Positions 35,301 through 47,160 are shown, counted from the first letter of the stretch. The stretch: DNA of 64,000 nt from Coffea arabica (GCF_036785885.1 NC_092320.1:21639557-21703556); one strand, 5' to 3'. Translations and numbers: made by a program. Notes: generated by a model from the sequence alone, not told the origin.

Positions 35301-37979
35301 GGCCAACCAAACGGGTGAGCTCGTACCAGTACGCAAGCCCACTGGATGGAGGCAGTGTATAGACTACCGTAGGCTAAACGCCGTTACCAAAAAGGACCAC
35401 TTCTCTCTTCCTTTCATTGACCAAATGGTTGAACGTTTGGCTTGTAGAGCTTACTATTGCTTTTTGGATGGATTTTCAGGATATTTTCAAATAGCAATTG
35501 CACCAGAAGACCAAGAGAATACAACCTTCACGTCCCCATTCGGGACCTTTGCCTATAGACGAATGCCATTCGGGTTGTGCAATGCACCTGCAACATTCCA
35601 GAGGTGTATGGTAAATATTTTTTCTGAATATGTGGAGAAAATTATTGAAGTTTTCATGGACGATTTCAGTGTGTATGGTGATAGTTTTGATACGTACCTA
35701 GATAACCTGAGATTGATCCTGATAAGGTGTTTAGAGACTAATCTTGTGCTTCATTGGGAAAAATGCCATTTCATGGTTGACCACGGGATAGTCTTAGGTC
35801 ATGTTGTGTCGTCTAAGGGTATTGAAGTTGATAGGGCGAAAATAGATATTATATTTGCTTTGCCTTACCCCGCAAGTGTGCGGGAAGTGCGCTCTTTTCT
35901 TGCACATGCAAGATTTTACCGAAGGTTTATCAAGGATTTCTCGAAAATTGGAGTCCCGTTGTTCCAACTTCTACAAAAGGATGTAGCCTTCGAGTTTGAT
36001 GACAAGTGTGAGAGAGTTTTCGACAAATTGAAGGAATTGTTGACCTCGCCTCCAATCATCCAACCCCCTGACTAGAATTTACCGTTTGAGATCATGTGCG
36101 ATGCCAGTGATCATGCTGTAGGGACTGTATTGGGGCAGCGAGTAGGAAATGCAGCTCACGTCATCTATTATGCATCCCGCGCCCTGAATGGGGCCCAGTT
36201 GAATTACTCCACCACTGAGAAGAAGCTTCTTGCAGTTATTTTTGTTTTAGAAAAATTCAGGTTATATTTGTTAGGTGCTAAAGTGATTGTATTTTCTGAT
36301 CATGCAGCATTGAGATACCTGATGACCAAGAAAGATGCGAAACCGAGGCTCATACGGTGGATATTGCTCCTACAGCAATTTGACCTGGAGATAAGAGATA
36401 AAAGAGGGTCAGAGAATTTAGTAGCCAACCATTTGAGTCGTATCCCCGTTGGAGAGGATAGTGAACCATTGAAGGATGCATTCCATGAAGAACATTTATT
36501 TTCTTTAAATTCTCAATTGCCTTGGTATGCTGATCTGGTCAATTATTTGGTAACTGGTAATTTTCCTGCAGGTTGGCCAAAATCGAAGAGGGACAAATTG
36601 AAGAGCGACGCCAAGTATTTTATCTGGGATGACCCGTACTTATGGAAAAGATGCGCAGATCAAGTGATGCGGAGATGTGTAAGTGAAATAGAATTTCAAT
36701 CGATTTTAGCTTTTTGTCATACTTTTGCCTGTGGATGTCATTTTGGACCCAGGAGAACTGCTCATAAGGTTTTAGAAAGTGGATTTTATTGGCCTTCATT
36801 GTTTAAGGATACATATGTGTTTTGTAAGTCATGTGATCGCTGCCAAAGAGTTGGTAATATAGCCCGTAGAGATCATATGCCCCAAGTCCCATTGATTTTT
36901 GTCGAAATTTTTGATGTCTGGGGTATAGATTTCATGGGGCCTTTTCTTACTTCATTTGGTTTTATATATATTTTGTTGGCAGTTGATTATGTGTCTAAAC
37001 GGATGGAGGTCAAGGCTATTCGGACTAATGACTCGAAAGTAGTTGCAGATTTTATCAGGTCTAATATTTTTGTGCGATTTGGAATGCCAAGAGCTATTGT
37101 CAGTGATAGGGGAATGCACTTCTGCAACAAAACCATAGCTGCGTTATTTCGCAAGTATGGTGTTCTCCACAGGGTCTCGACGTCGTACCACCCGCAGACT
37201 AATGGTCAAGCGGAGGTATCGAATCGGGAGATTAAATCCATTTTGGAGAAAATGGTGCGCCCCGATAGGAAAGATTGGAGTCAACGGTTGGAGGATGCAC
37301 TCTGGGCCTATCGGACGGCATACAAGACCCCTATAGGGATATCACCGTACAGGTTGGTATTTGGGAAGCCGTGTCATCTTCTAGTGGAGTTTGAGCACAA
37401 GGTTTTTTGGGCGATAAAGCAATGCAACATGAACCTAGAGGAGGCCGGTGCCCAACGGAAGTTGGATTTGCAGGAATTGGAGGAGATCCTGAACGAAACC
37501 TACGAAAATGCATTAATTTATAAGGAGAGAAGCCGGACATTTCATGATCAACAAATTTCTAGAAAAATCTTTGAAGTTGGTCAGAAGGTCCTCCTATACC
37601 AATCCAGCCTCAAGCTATTCCCAGGTAAGTTACGTTCCCGTTGGATTGGACCTTTTATTGTTACTCACGTGTTTCCATATGGTGCAGTTGAAATCCAAAG
37701 CGCTAAATCAGACAACAAGTTTGTGGTGAATGACCACCGTCTCAAACATTATTACAAAAGTTTTTCAAGTGGAGAAATGGAGACAATAAGTCTAGACGCA
37801 CCACCGTGTCCTAATTAGGGACACTTTACCATGTCTAGCCAAAGACATTAAAGAAAGGCGCTCATTGGGAGGCAACCCAATTGTTTCTTTTTATTGTTTG
37901 TTTTGATTTCGTGTGATATTTTAAATATGTTTTCCTTGAATTTGACTGATTTTGGGGTTCAATTTTCGTTTTTGCCGAT

Positions 37980-38140
37980 TTGTAAGTGTTCTTCTGTCAT
38001 GACGCGCCCGCGTGATGACACGTGGAGCGCCCACGGTCAGAGAGCTCTCTTGCTCTCATGACGCGCCCGCGTCATGACGCCCAGGAAGCTCACGGTCAAA
38101 AAGCTTTCCTGCCCTTTTGACGTGCTCGCGTCACGTTCGC
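37980..38140 (+). repeat. GACGCGCCCGCGT tandem repeat inside the Athila spacer
   Basis: CATGACGCGCCCGCGT occurs near 38000 and 38058, with a weaker third unit (TTTTGACGTGCTCGCGTCA) near 38116. Each is followed by a CACGGTCA(G/A)A(G/A)AGCT segment. The unit is about 58 bp, CpG-rich, and the core GACGCG...CGCGTC is palindromic. Confidence 0.65.
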
Positions 38141-38239
38141 GGGAAAGGTAAGGATTCAAAAAAAAATTATATATATATAATAAAAAAATAATAATAAAGA
38201 TTAAAAAAATAAAAATATATATATATATTAAAAAAAAAA

Positions 38240-39845
38240 TTTTTCTTAACTGTAGCTATTTCTTTTTTTTAAAATATATATATATATATATTTTCTTTTC
38301 CTTCTTTTCTTTTCTTCCTTTCCCTTCTTTTTCTTTCTTTCTTTCTTCTTCTTTCTTTCTCTTTTCTTTTTTTCCTTCTACTCTGCTCTCCTACTGGTCC
38401 GCCGCTGCTCTGCGCGCCCCGCGAGCTTAGCTCCGCCAACACTCGATCGCCGTCAACCCCACGGCCTCGCGTCTCTCCACCTGCTAGCGCAACCTCCACC
38501 AGCCCACCAGACCACCCACGCCCGCCGCCGTCCAAGCGCACGCCAGCGCCGCGCGCCTCCACCTGCTGTCGCGACGCACGCCATCCATTGGCTTGGGCTC
38601 TCCTTTTCTTCTTCAGTTCATCCGCCGCCAGCAGCCCACGACCGACGCCCGCCTCCGCCGTCCACGTCGCCGCTCGCTCCTGCTCCACCTGAAGCCGCCC
38701 GCCACCAGCCCTCTCTCCACCACCAGATCTGCCACACAGCCGCGCCACCATTCTTCCCTCTGTCCGCCGCTCCTTAGTCCCAGCGCAGCCACCACCAGCT
38801 CTTTCTATCCAACCTCGCCGCGCCGCCCATCTCATCCGCCACCAGCGAGCAGCCCGTTGCTCACTCCATCGCACGCCGTCGTAGCGGCTGAAGTTCCCAC
38901 AGTCAGGCAGCCGCCTGGTCTAGTGCGCCGCGCGCGCTCTGTTCCAGCTCGTCCAAGGCCAGCCCACGGACGCCGCCCTTCCCTCGCGTCCTCCACAGCT
39001 CCGTTGTCTTGCACACGCCTCCGCTTCCTCCCGGTCCACTACTGTCACCAGCTCTCCTCCACTGTCGTGCCTCTTTTTCTTAGCCACTACCACCCCAGTT
39101 TCTTCATTCGGCCACTGGGAGAGGTATTTGCTACTCAATCTCCAATTCTTGATAGGCATTGGATTTACTTGGGGGTTTGTCAGTCATTGGGTTTTCTGTC
39201 TTAACTGTTCGATGCACCAGTGCTAGCAATTGTGGTATTTTCCCTTGTATTATTGTGCTATTTTGCTATACCCGTGGTACTGGGAAGTAACTGGACCTCT
39301 CTTTGGTACTTCTCTTTGGTTGGCTACGTGATCATTGTCTAATCCGTAAGCTGTCTTCATTGAACTTGTTGATTTTGAGTTGCGAGTTTAGTTGGCCAAC
39401 TGGAGCCATTTATTGAGATTTTGGGTGAGCTTCAATGCTGTGATTGTTTGTTAAATTCGGAGGAGATTTTGAACCTTACGTGCTTATTGAATTGACTTGC
39501 TGACGACTATTTGGCTTGCATTGCTGAAGGAATGATTGAGGTTTTTGTGGGGGCTTTGCTTGAGTTAATTCTGCTATTGCATATTGAGTTGAGATCCTGT
39601 GCCGTTTGACTTACTTTGTGAGGCTGGTCTTGCATAATTTCATTGTTGGGGGCCCTCTGACTGAGAGTTTAAACTTTTGAAGTGGGAAGGCTTTGACTGG
39701 GCATTTTTAATTGCTGGAACTTTTCTTTTTGTTATTGATTGGGTTATTACTGGGAAATTATTGCTTTGTTCTGCTGAGTTTCCTTTGCTAGTTGCATTTG
39801 CTGGTTTCCATACCTGTTGGAGCTTCTGTTGCTTTGAGCTGACTG
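38240..39845 (+). promoter_or_regulatory. promoter-like, C-rich leader before the Athila third ORF
   Basis: An AT run (about 38265-38292) is followed by a 100-bp pyrimidine tract (CTTTCTTTC type), then about 650 bp of C- and CpG-rich sequence (38400-39060), then a T-rich, intron-like stretch up to the ATG at 39855. The order mimics a plant gene's TATA, Y-patch, GC-rich leader and leader intron. The C-rich part is open in more than one frame on both strands, but this follows from its composition; the proline/arginine-rich translations match no family I know. The regulatory role is an inference from position and composition. Confidence 0.35.
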
Positions 39846-39854
39846 TTGGGTGAC

Positions 39855-41138
39855 ATGGTGAGACCAAAATCCTCCTCTAGGTCTAGGGCATCTCGTTCTC
39901 AACCACCTCCACAAGCATCTATTCCTGTGAATACACCTTCCAACTTACCCTCTTCTTCTAGTGTTCGAACCCGCTTGGGTAGGGGTAGGGGTGCTCAGGT
40001 GGATACCCCCGCTCATTTTGGAGGGCACCTAACCTTCACTAGACCCGCCGATCAGCAGAGATATGCTAAGGTCTGTGAGCGGCGTATTATACCTTGCAAA
40101 ACTTGGGAAAAATTAACCGTGATGGGCCTAGGCATACGAGAGGAGCTCGAGCAGATGTTTACAGCCATCGGGTGGCTCCCATATCTCGATATCTTATGCC
40201 CCGCCTTTGTCGAGCTGACTCGGGAGTTTTATTCTACCTTTGAGTTTGAGTTTCCCACGAGGTTCACCGTTGAGACGCCCAATGTCATCCGTTTCCGTCT
40301 GATGGGTCGGGAATTTAATTTTTCAATTACCCAATTTAATCTGGCATTTGGGTTCATTACTCGAGAGTATGCTGAGACTAGGGAGTATGGTGAGAGTGCA
40401 TGTGATTACATAGAGTCTTTTCTCTCCCGCTACCGCGCTGTGTGGGAAGACATGTCTACCGATCGGCACCGCTACGACCCTTCTAGGTCTAGGAGCTCCT
40501 TTCTTAAGGATCCTAGCGCCCGATACGTCCATCGATTCTTAGCCTACAGCTACTCCGGTCGGAAGGACAGCTCCGGCATTCTCTCTCGACCCGAGTTTTT
40601 CTTCATCTGGAGTATGAAGAATAACATCAAAGTTAACTTGGGGTGTTGGTTGGCGGCGCAGTTCAAGACCGTCTTAGCCAAAAAGAACAAGCCCCTGATC
40701 CTTGGGTCCTATATCACCCACTTGGCAACACAGTTGGGGATTCTTAACCTGGAGGACCACGACCTACATTTGGCGTGCGAGATGGAGCTCTTGGATGTAG
40801 ATTGCTTGGAGAAAATGGGAGTCGTCGAGCGCCTGCCCGATGGTTCCTACCAGTTCATCCCTCCGGGACCAGTTCGAGCTCCAGGGGCGCATCCTTCGAC
40901 CCGAGCAGGGCCCTCCTCCTTTCCTGGGTCAGCCGAGGACACTGCTGGGCCATCTTCTTCTGCGCCACCTCCACCGCATGGAACTACTGAATGGCAGCAA
41001 CTCCGGGAGCAAGTTCAGGCTTTGGAAGCTCGGATGGTCAACGTCGATGCCAATGTCGCTGGCATAGCACAGAATTTGGCGCAGTTTCTGCTTCATACGG
41101 GCTTCGCTCCTTCGTGTCCACCTCGCCCACCATTTTGA
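39855..41138 (+). CDS. Athila third ORF (ATHILA ORF-1 family-like), looks whole
   Basis: 427 residues from the ATG in a favourable context just after the leader. The N-terminal 45 residues are Ser/Pro/Arg-rich and low-complexity; residues about 60-330 form a globular region (GLGIREELEQMFTAIGW, FTVETPNVIRFRLMGREF) resembling the plant ATHILA ORF-1 family that sits after pol in Athila elements. The C-terminus has a Pro/Ser-rich linker and a short helical, possibly coiled-coil stretch (EQVQALEARMVNVDANVA). No signal peptide or membrane segment is seen, so an envelope role is not supported. It belongs to a mobile element, not to the host. Confidence 0.7.
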   Translation: MVRPKSSSRSRASRSQPPPQASIPVNTPSNLPSSSSVRTRLGRGRGAQVDTPAHFGGHLTFTRPADQQRYAKVCERRIIPCKTWEKLTVMGLGIREELEQMFTAIGWLPYLDILCPAFVELTREFYSTFEFEFPTRFTVETPNVIRFRLMGREFNFSITQFNLAFGFITREYAETREYGESACDYIESFLSRYRAVWEDMSTDRHRYDPSRSRSSFLKDPSARYVHRFLAYSYSGRKDSSGILSRPEFFFIWSMKNNIKVNLGCWLAAQFKTVLAKKNKPLILGSYITHLATQLGILNLEDHDLHLACEMELLDVDCLEKMGVVERLPDGSYQFIPPGPVRAPGAHPSTRAGPSSFPGSAEDTAGPSSSAPPPPHGTTEWQQLREQVQALEARMVNVDANVAGIAQNLAQFLLHTGFAPSCPPRPPF

Positions 41139-41199
41139 CCTGGCTTCAGGGAAGTTTGGTTGCTTTCTCCCTCACTTTTGCTGTTTATTTGACACATTG

Positions 41200-42193
41200 A
41201 GGACACTGTGTCCTATAGGTGTGGGAGGGTCTATAGTCTTTTTAGTTTTTAGTAGTTTTTAGTTTTATTTCTAGTTGCTTATTTTCTTTCTTTCTTTCTT
41301 CTTCGTGCTTATCCCTCATGTGAAAAAAATGATATTGGTTTATTGACTCTAATTCTACTTTTGCCGAGTTTTTAAAAATAAAAATGTATCAGGTTCATGT
41401 GGTTGGGTCCAAAATATCTCCTTGGTGAATATCGGATTGCTTGACTCTTTTGATTTCTTTGTTAACTTTTCTAGGCATAGGGAATGACTGTTGGCGTTTT
41501 AATGTGAACTGGTCCAATATTGACTCCAGTTCTCCATGTTTGGTAATAATAAGGCAAGCTGCTCCTATGCGTGGTTATTAGTGTTGTTATGTTGCGTTTT
41601 TGCATTGTTTTGCTGTGAATAAACTTGACTGTACTCCGCTATTAGTTGCTGCTGAGTAACCGGGAATCTGCACCTAAAAGTGTCGATTCTCGCGTCGAAA
41701 GGTGGTACTTTCTATGAGTACGTGGTCGTATAGTGGTAGGAGCTGAGTAACCGGGCTCTTTCATCTAAAAATGTTGGAGTTCGCATCCTAAAGGCTCCGG
41801 CGGCTAGAGACTAAGTTTTTTTGTGTTAATTATTGCTATAAAACAAAAAAAAAAGAAGAAAAAAAAGGAAAAAGAGAAGAAAGAATAAATAATAGGGAAG
41901 CTTGCTGGTTTATGGACTTAATATGGAGACTTGTGTGATTATTCGGACCATTAACTGATAAATGTTATGCGCCATTCCTTTTCCTTAGATTAGTTAATTT
42001 GGAAATTGAAGGAGTCTGCGGTTTAGAAGCTATCTAGGGTGATGGTTCTCGGATTTTAATCACTAGTGCTCGATATATGATCCTCCTTGATATCTTGGCA
42101 ATTTGGTGGATAGAGCAATGGCCATTATCAAATTTTGGTGTTCGTTTACTATTCTTATGCTTGAGGATAAGCATGGTTTAAGTGTGGAGGAAT
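41200..42193 (+). other. Athila 3' untranslated region
   Basis: This non-coding stretch includes two copies of a GCTGAGTAACCGGG-type motif (about 41652 and 41742) about 90 bp apart, an A-rich run near 41846-41900, and the purine tract AGTGTGGAGGAAT just before the right LTR. Confidence 0.55.
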
Positions 42194-43294
42194 TGATAGG
42201 GTGTAATTTTCTCTTTTATTTTATTATTAATTTCCCCTATTACCTGATTTGATGTGGATTAATTAGTAGATTCTACTCCCTTTTCGTAATTTACACTTAT
42301 TTCAGGGAGTAGAGCGAAAATATGATAACAGGTGCACATTTGACAGAAAAAGAGTTCCGATGATAGAGATTGTCCCAGGGATACTTTTGGAAAAGAAGAT
42401 GTTAAGCCCATTTTGGTAAATTCCGCAAGGAAATGACGGCTGAAGGGCTTCACTCTGCTGAGGTGCCGCCGGCAATTAAAAGGAGGGGGGAGAAAGCAAT
42501 GGGTGGCTGGCTTTTATTCTTAGCTTTTTCGTCTGTAGCTGAGGATGAATTGTTGACTTTTCCTAGAGATTTTCTTTTGGCTTCTCTTACGCATGGCAAG
42601 AGAGCTTAGCTTTAGTGTTTTAACCTTTTCTTGTTAGCTATTTGTGGCTTTTGTCTCCACGCATGTCAGGAGCAAAGAATTGGAGCCTACTTTCTTTGAC
42701 TTTTCCTTCTTGTACCTTTCGAGTGGCTTTGCTCTACGGAAGTTAGGAACAATGAAGAGCTTCAATTGTTACCTGTGACTTTCATTTTGCTCTCTAATTG
42801 TTCGACGAAGTGCGGCTCTTGAAATGCAGACAATGGCCGTGATTTTTGCTGAAATTTTCCGCGGACGTAGTTCATCAACTATGAACTAATTTTCTCATTC
42901 TAGTCAAGAAACGACGGATGCTTTGGGTTGCCTAAAAATTGTGAGATTGTTTTAATTTAATCTTTCCCTTTTATTTATCGGTATTCGCATATTCCTTGTT
43001 TGCTATACTTATGGTTATTTAGTTAATTGATTGTCTTGGATCCGGATAATTAATTGACTTGATAATCTACTGTCAATTAGGGCATTAAATCCGTAATTGT
43101 TTAATTGTCCTAAAATAGTGACAACTGGCACGATTAGATTCGTGTCAGGGGGATACGCGGGCTAATCTAAAATAACCCTGGTAGTGTGTTATTTGGTTAG
43201 AATAAGGCTCCTCTAATACGTAAGGCAATTGGGGAATAGGGCTCCTCGCAAATAGGTTTAATTTTATTATTGCACAGGCTTCGACAACCTGTCA
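42194..43294 (+). repeat. right LTR of the Athila element
   Basis: 1101 bp, starting TGATAGGGTG and ending GACAACCTGTCA, followed by the target duplication GATGA. It is shorter than the left LTR. Confidence 0.9.
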
Positions 43295-43510
43295 GATGAT
43301 GAACAAATTTTTAAAATGGTTTTTTATTGTAATTTTAAAATGTATTGTTTTATTTCATCCACTCAAAACCGGCCTTCTCCATGCCCGGTGCATATTTTGG
43401 CTGTTTGCCCTTGTGCGTCCCCACATAACATAGTTGGCCTCATTGCATTGCTTCTGCCTACCATGGGCAGAAAAGTGAACTATCCACCGTAGACGTAACC
43501 TTCGGACCAA
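43295..43510. repeat. right arm of the split inverted repeat
   Basis: The reverse complement matches the left arm (28775-29475, MITE removed) from TTGTTCATCATC through CCAACTATGTTATGTGGGGAC to GGTTACGTCTACGGTGG. The Athila element inserted exactly in this arm: the bases before its left target duplication (CATTAGATTA, 30554-30563) continue the match to the left arm's ATCTAATGC. Confidence 0.65.
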
Positions 43511-44817
43511 CCACCCTGTCCATCCGTTGCGAAATGCACCTGCCATAACAACATAAGAAGAAAGAGACAGGATGAACCACACCGTGAAACCAGTGCACAG
43601 AAAAGGCAATATGGCTGTAGAAGACCCCAGAGGAACAAGAAATATCCAAGTTTATGAAATACGTAAAGAGGTAGGCAAAATATAGTGGCGTACGGGAAAA
43701 GTAATCGGGACAGAACAACACTGGTCTTGGAATGGCAACCCATGATGTTGAGGGAGAAGTAGAAAAGCTCCTAATGGAGAAGAGTTCTCGGTTCAAAGAG
43801 AGTTATTACGTAAAGGTCATTCTTCATCCATGACAAGGTGGACTGCAAGCATTATTGTACCTGTTGTTCGTTTTTGGTCCAGGGGAGGACTCCAAGCTTT
43901 ACCGTAAAGAAGGAAGAAGGAGAAGAGTTTGAGAGTCGATGGGAACCTTGGGAGTTGCATGGATTGCCATTTTTTAAAATTTTTGTAAAAAAATATATGG
44001 CAACGATTTAATGTATATAAAATAAAAAAAATAATTAAAAAACATTCACATAAAATGTGATATTTTTTTTTGAAGAAAAATGGCTTTCCAAACGGGAAAC
44101 TCGCTTGATTAATGTTCTCACCAACTGAGCATTATTGTTCCTTTAGTTGTGATGTTCTTTTTACAAGTTGAATTTTCAATGCGAACCATTTATGTATGTA
44201 CATTTGGGGTACTCAACACAATCCAACCATTAGCATAACCGAGAATAAATTCTGTCTCTATCTCTTAAAAAAAAAAAAGATGATAAACTCTGTTGGTGTT
44301 TTAAAATGAACTCGTGGTTGGAACTTGGGTAGTCAATACCCGCAAATAGTTAAAGATGACATACAGAAATGAAAAACTTTTAAAAAAAAATTAAGATGCA
44401 TTATTATGTAAAATATAATTGTAATAGAAAAAACAACCAAGGATTCTAATTTTAGAAAGTTAGAGATGCATTATGTTGTAATCATTGTTTGAATTAAACT
44501 ATTTCAACGCCTTTGTTAATTAGGCCATCTAACATAGGATGGAGGAACCTTAATCTATTTTTTTTTTTGCTTTTTCCATTGTTTTTTTTGGCTTTTCCAT
44601 TGTTTGGGTACCCACATACTTAACAATGGGCACTGAAATTTTACTTCGGACAGCTTTCGTGTAATTAAATTGGTTTACGATATAGTTGTTTTGCACCCTA
44701 AACTATTATTTGTAGTTTTTTTTTTTAAGTATTAATTGATAGTATTAAAATGCCTTGCTCCATTAATTTCTAGCACGTTCCTTAAATTAATTGAAAACCT
44801 CTCGGACCCAAGGTATA
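43511..44817. other. spacer, no gene recognised
   Basis: 43511-43980 has higher complexity and open frames on the minus strand that show no family I know; it may be a gene remnant. 43985-44100 is AT-rich and resembles the MITE family of 45370. The rest shows nothing assignable. Confidence 0.35.
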
Positions 44818-44992
44818 TTTTTAAGAATAAATCTTATATACACTAATGGTATATACACTATCATGATTGGATATACATCATCACATATGCAAAATTTGAG
44901 TTTCAAATTCAAATTCAGATTATGTGTCATACATCAAATGGTGAAAATATATATATTGTCAGTGTATAGAAGATTAATCTTATTTTTAAATA
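44818..44992. mobile_element. small MITE, about 175 bp
   Basis: The left end AAGAATAAATCTTATATACACT and the right end AGTGTATAGAAGATTAATCTT form imperfect inverted repeats of about 27 bp. No coding sequence. Confidence 0.55.
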
Positions 44993-45369
44993 AAAAGACT
45001 TTTACCCTCAAGTGAAGGAGAGAGTAGTAGTGAATAAATGAAAATCAGAAGTATTAAAGTCTTTTTAATTGGAAAAAATGGTTTGGAAAATTTTTTGAAT
45101 TTTAATGAATTTGAACAATGTACTAAAAGTAATAGCAAAAGTTAGTAAAGTGCTAAATTTGACAATAAGTGTGAAAAGTGCAAATCAATGATAGTTTAGG
45201 ATGTAAGGTGCATCTAAGCCAAGTAAATGTTTGACATTTATAGAAAGCTCTATCTAACAAGTACCTTAAGATGGAGTGCAGATGTAAGTCTCTCTCTTTC
45301 TTTTTTTTTTTTATTAATAAAAGAAGCTAAATAGTGAAAGCATATAAATGCAAGGATTGCCACCGGTCC

Positions 45370-45537
45370 TATTTGGATAAAATACTATTTGAAATATTAT
45401 TTAAAATAATTACTGTAATATTTTTTATGATGTGATATATGTGAGATAAAAAGGTGATTGAAACTATAAACAGATGAGTTGAAAAATATATTTATGATGC
45501 AAATGAAATATTATTTGGAAAAAAAAGTATCCAAACA
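45370..45537. mobile_element. AT-rich MITE, about 165 bp
   Basis: Ends ATTTGGATAAAATACTATTT and GTATCCAAACAAA are inverted. The inner part (TTATGATGTGATATATGTGAG, ATATTTATGATGCAAATGAAAT) matches sequence in the tandem array at about 10190-10330 and 10790-10930 and near 14760-14890, defining a local family. Confidence 0.55.
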
Positions 45538-45607
45538 AACCTAGTATTTGGTGCTTGAATACTACTTGAAACTACTTCAATATATATATATATATATATA
45601 TATTTAA

Positions 45608-46270
45608 CATAGTTATTAAATCCGGCCTGGGGAGGAACCCGGTGAAAGAGGTGGGTCAACTAATTACTGGTTTAACCAGTGGGTGAGTGATCCAACCGAT
45701 AGGTCATTAAATATATTTAAATATTATGTCTTATAATTTTTTATATGGTTGAAATTACAATAAATTATGCCTTAGTAAATGTTCAATTAATCTAATTTAT
45801 TATAGAATCATTAATTCTTATAAGAATCAACAATACTTAAATTTGCCTTATGAAAATTTCATTATTTTTAACAAACTTTTGTTTTAACTTATGGAAATAA
45901 ACTAGATAATGTTATTTTATTAAAATTTGCCTATATGGAATTTGGGAAATAATAAAATTTTATTAAAAGATTCTAAATAAATTTTATTTTTGAGAAATAA
46001 AATAAAAAAAAAAGTCTAATATATAAGATAACAAGGGCCAAACAACTAATAAATGGATTGTTGATCCAGTGATGATTGTACTGCATTCCTATACTTGAGG
46101 TCCCAAGTTCAAACCGTTAATGCAAGTTTGATCGGTTGGACCGCCAATTCTTTGAAAAGCCAACATTTTCGCTGCTCAAACGATCTAATTAGCAATTTGA
46201 CCTGATTCTATAGTTGGTTCATTAGGTTGATCGACTGAATTGTCGAACCGGATTGGATTTAATAATTATG
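45608..46270. mobile_element. MITE, 663 bp, 20-bp inverted ends
   Basis: CATAGTTATTAAATCCGG and its near inverse at the right end (GGATTTAATAATTATG) bound the element, with ATATTTAA/ATATTTTAA flanks as a possible target duplication. It includes a tRNA-like GTCCCAAGTTCAAACC B-box stretch near 46100 and several CCGG(T/C)T-type inverted motifs in the arms. Confidence 0.6.
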
Positions 46271-47160
46271 ATATTTTAAACAAAGTATCACAATACAGCC
46301 AAAATCAAAATCACACGTGTAATGGTGATATGGGGAAGTGGGCCAAAGACCCCACATCACTTGATGGCTAAGAAAAAGTTTACCTGCTCCACGTGTTACT
46401 AAATAGTCCACATAAGAAAGAGCGCTAAATATTACACCGAAAAAATATCTGACTCACAAGATAGCACAAATCTTGAAGCCTAATGGGCCACAGACATTAC
46501 TTCACATTTTTGTCTCATAGGTAGATTCTAGCATCAAACATATCCATTTCAATGTTTTGAACATGGAGCTGGACTAGTCGATTCAACTGATTGGACTATA
46601 ATTACATCATGCTTTCGGTCCAATTTAACGATTAATTCAAAAATTTAATTGAATCGTCAAATCCAATTAAGAACGGGTTGGCTTGATAAAAACCGGCGAG
46701 TTTCAACTGAATTTTACTAATTTTTTAATAATACTCTTAACCAAAGCCCAAAGACTTTTCGACATGTTTTTACTAACCCTGAATCCCGTGAGAACCCCAA
46801 AAGCCAGATCTTTTGAGGTCTCACAGGAAACTAATAAATTCACCCCAAACCCCCCGAACTCCGATGTGGGACAAAGCCTCCACAAACAATTTTTTAATAA
46901 TACTAATATTTAAAAAAAAAAATAAAACCTTTGCACCGGTTGAACCGCAATCCGGAAACTCTTCTGTTTCACTCTCCGATCTGGGTCTTAAAACATTGAA
47001 TTCGGTCTATGAATTCAGATATTCCTACACAAAATAGTATCACATCGTTGTCTCTTTGTCAAGTGGTTGGAAACGTCCACACATAAAGCTTCTACCAGGG
47101 AGAAGTCAGAAGCATACCAGTAGATTCGAAGAAAAACTGATCAGTTTCTAAGCTACAAAC
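46271..47160. other. upstream region of UGT gene C
   Basis: No gene is recognised. A degenerate stretch at 46555-46700 (CTGGACTAGTCGATTCAACTG, GAACGGGTTGG) resembles the arms of the neighbouring MITE. The leader is probably the last 60-100 bases before the ATG. A TATA box cannot be fixed. Confidence 0.4.

Larger units (their letters stand above)
30569..43294 (+). mobile_element. Athila-type Ty3/gypsy retrotransposon, 12.7 kb
   Basis: It is bounded by a 5-bp target duplication GATGA (30564-30568 and 43295-43299) and LTRs starting TGATAGGGTG and ending CAACCTGTCA. The primer site TGGCGCCGTTGCCGG at 32309 is the Asp-tRNA type known from Athila. Parts: gag about 32.4-34.1 kb (GITEEQIKMRAFPFSLKD is characteristic of Athila gag), protease about 34.2-34.6 kb, reverse transcriptase about 35.0-35.9 kb (FMDDFSVYG), RNase H about 36.0-36.4 kb, integrase about 36.6-37.6 kb, a long spacer, then a third ORF at 39.86-41.14 kb. 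Gag-pol is broken, with a handful of breaks; the third ORF looks whole. The LTRs differ in length (1.73 and 1.10 kb); over the shared part I count about 1% difference, so insertion is recent, perhaps below 0.5 My. Confidence 0.93.

Noticed and set aside
38269-38874. 201-codon open frame on the minus strand of the C-rich island
   Set aside because: Arg/Gly-rich translation caused by GC-rich composition; the plus strand is equally open and neither shows a domain.
43355-43796. Minus-strand frames as a host gene
   Set aside because: Hydrophobic stretches but no family recognised, and only part is shared with the inverted arm; left as spacer or possible gene remnant.
46040-46130. tRNA-like B-box GTTCAAACC in the MITE
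   Set aside because: No cloverleaf; part of the MITE 45608-46270.
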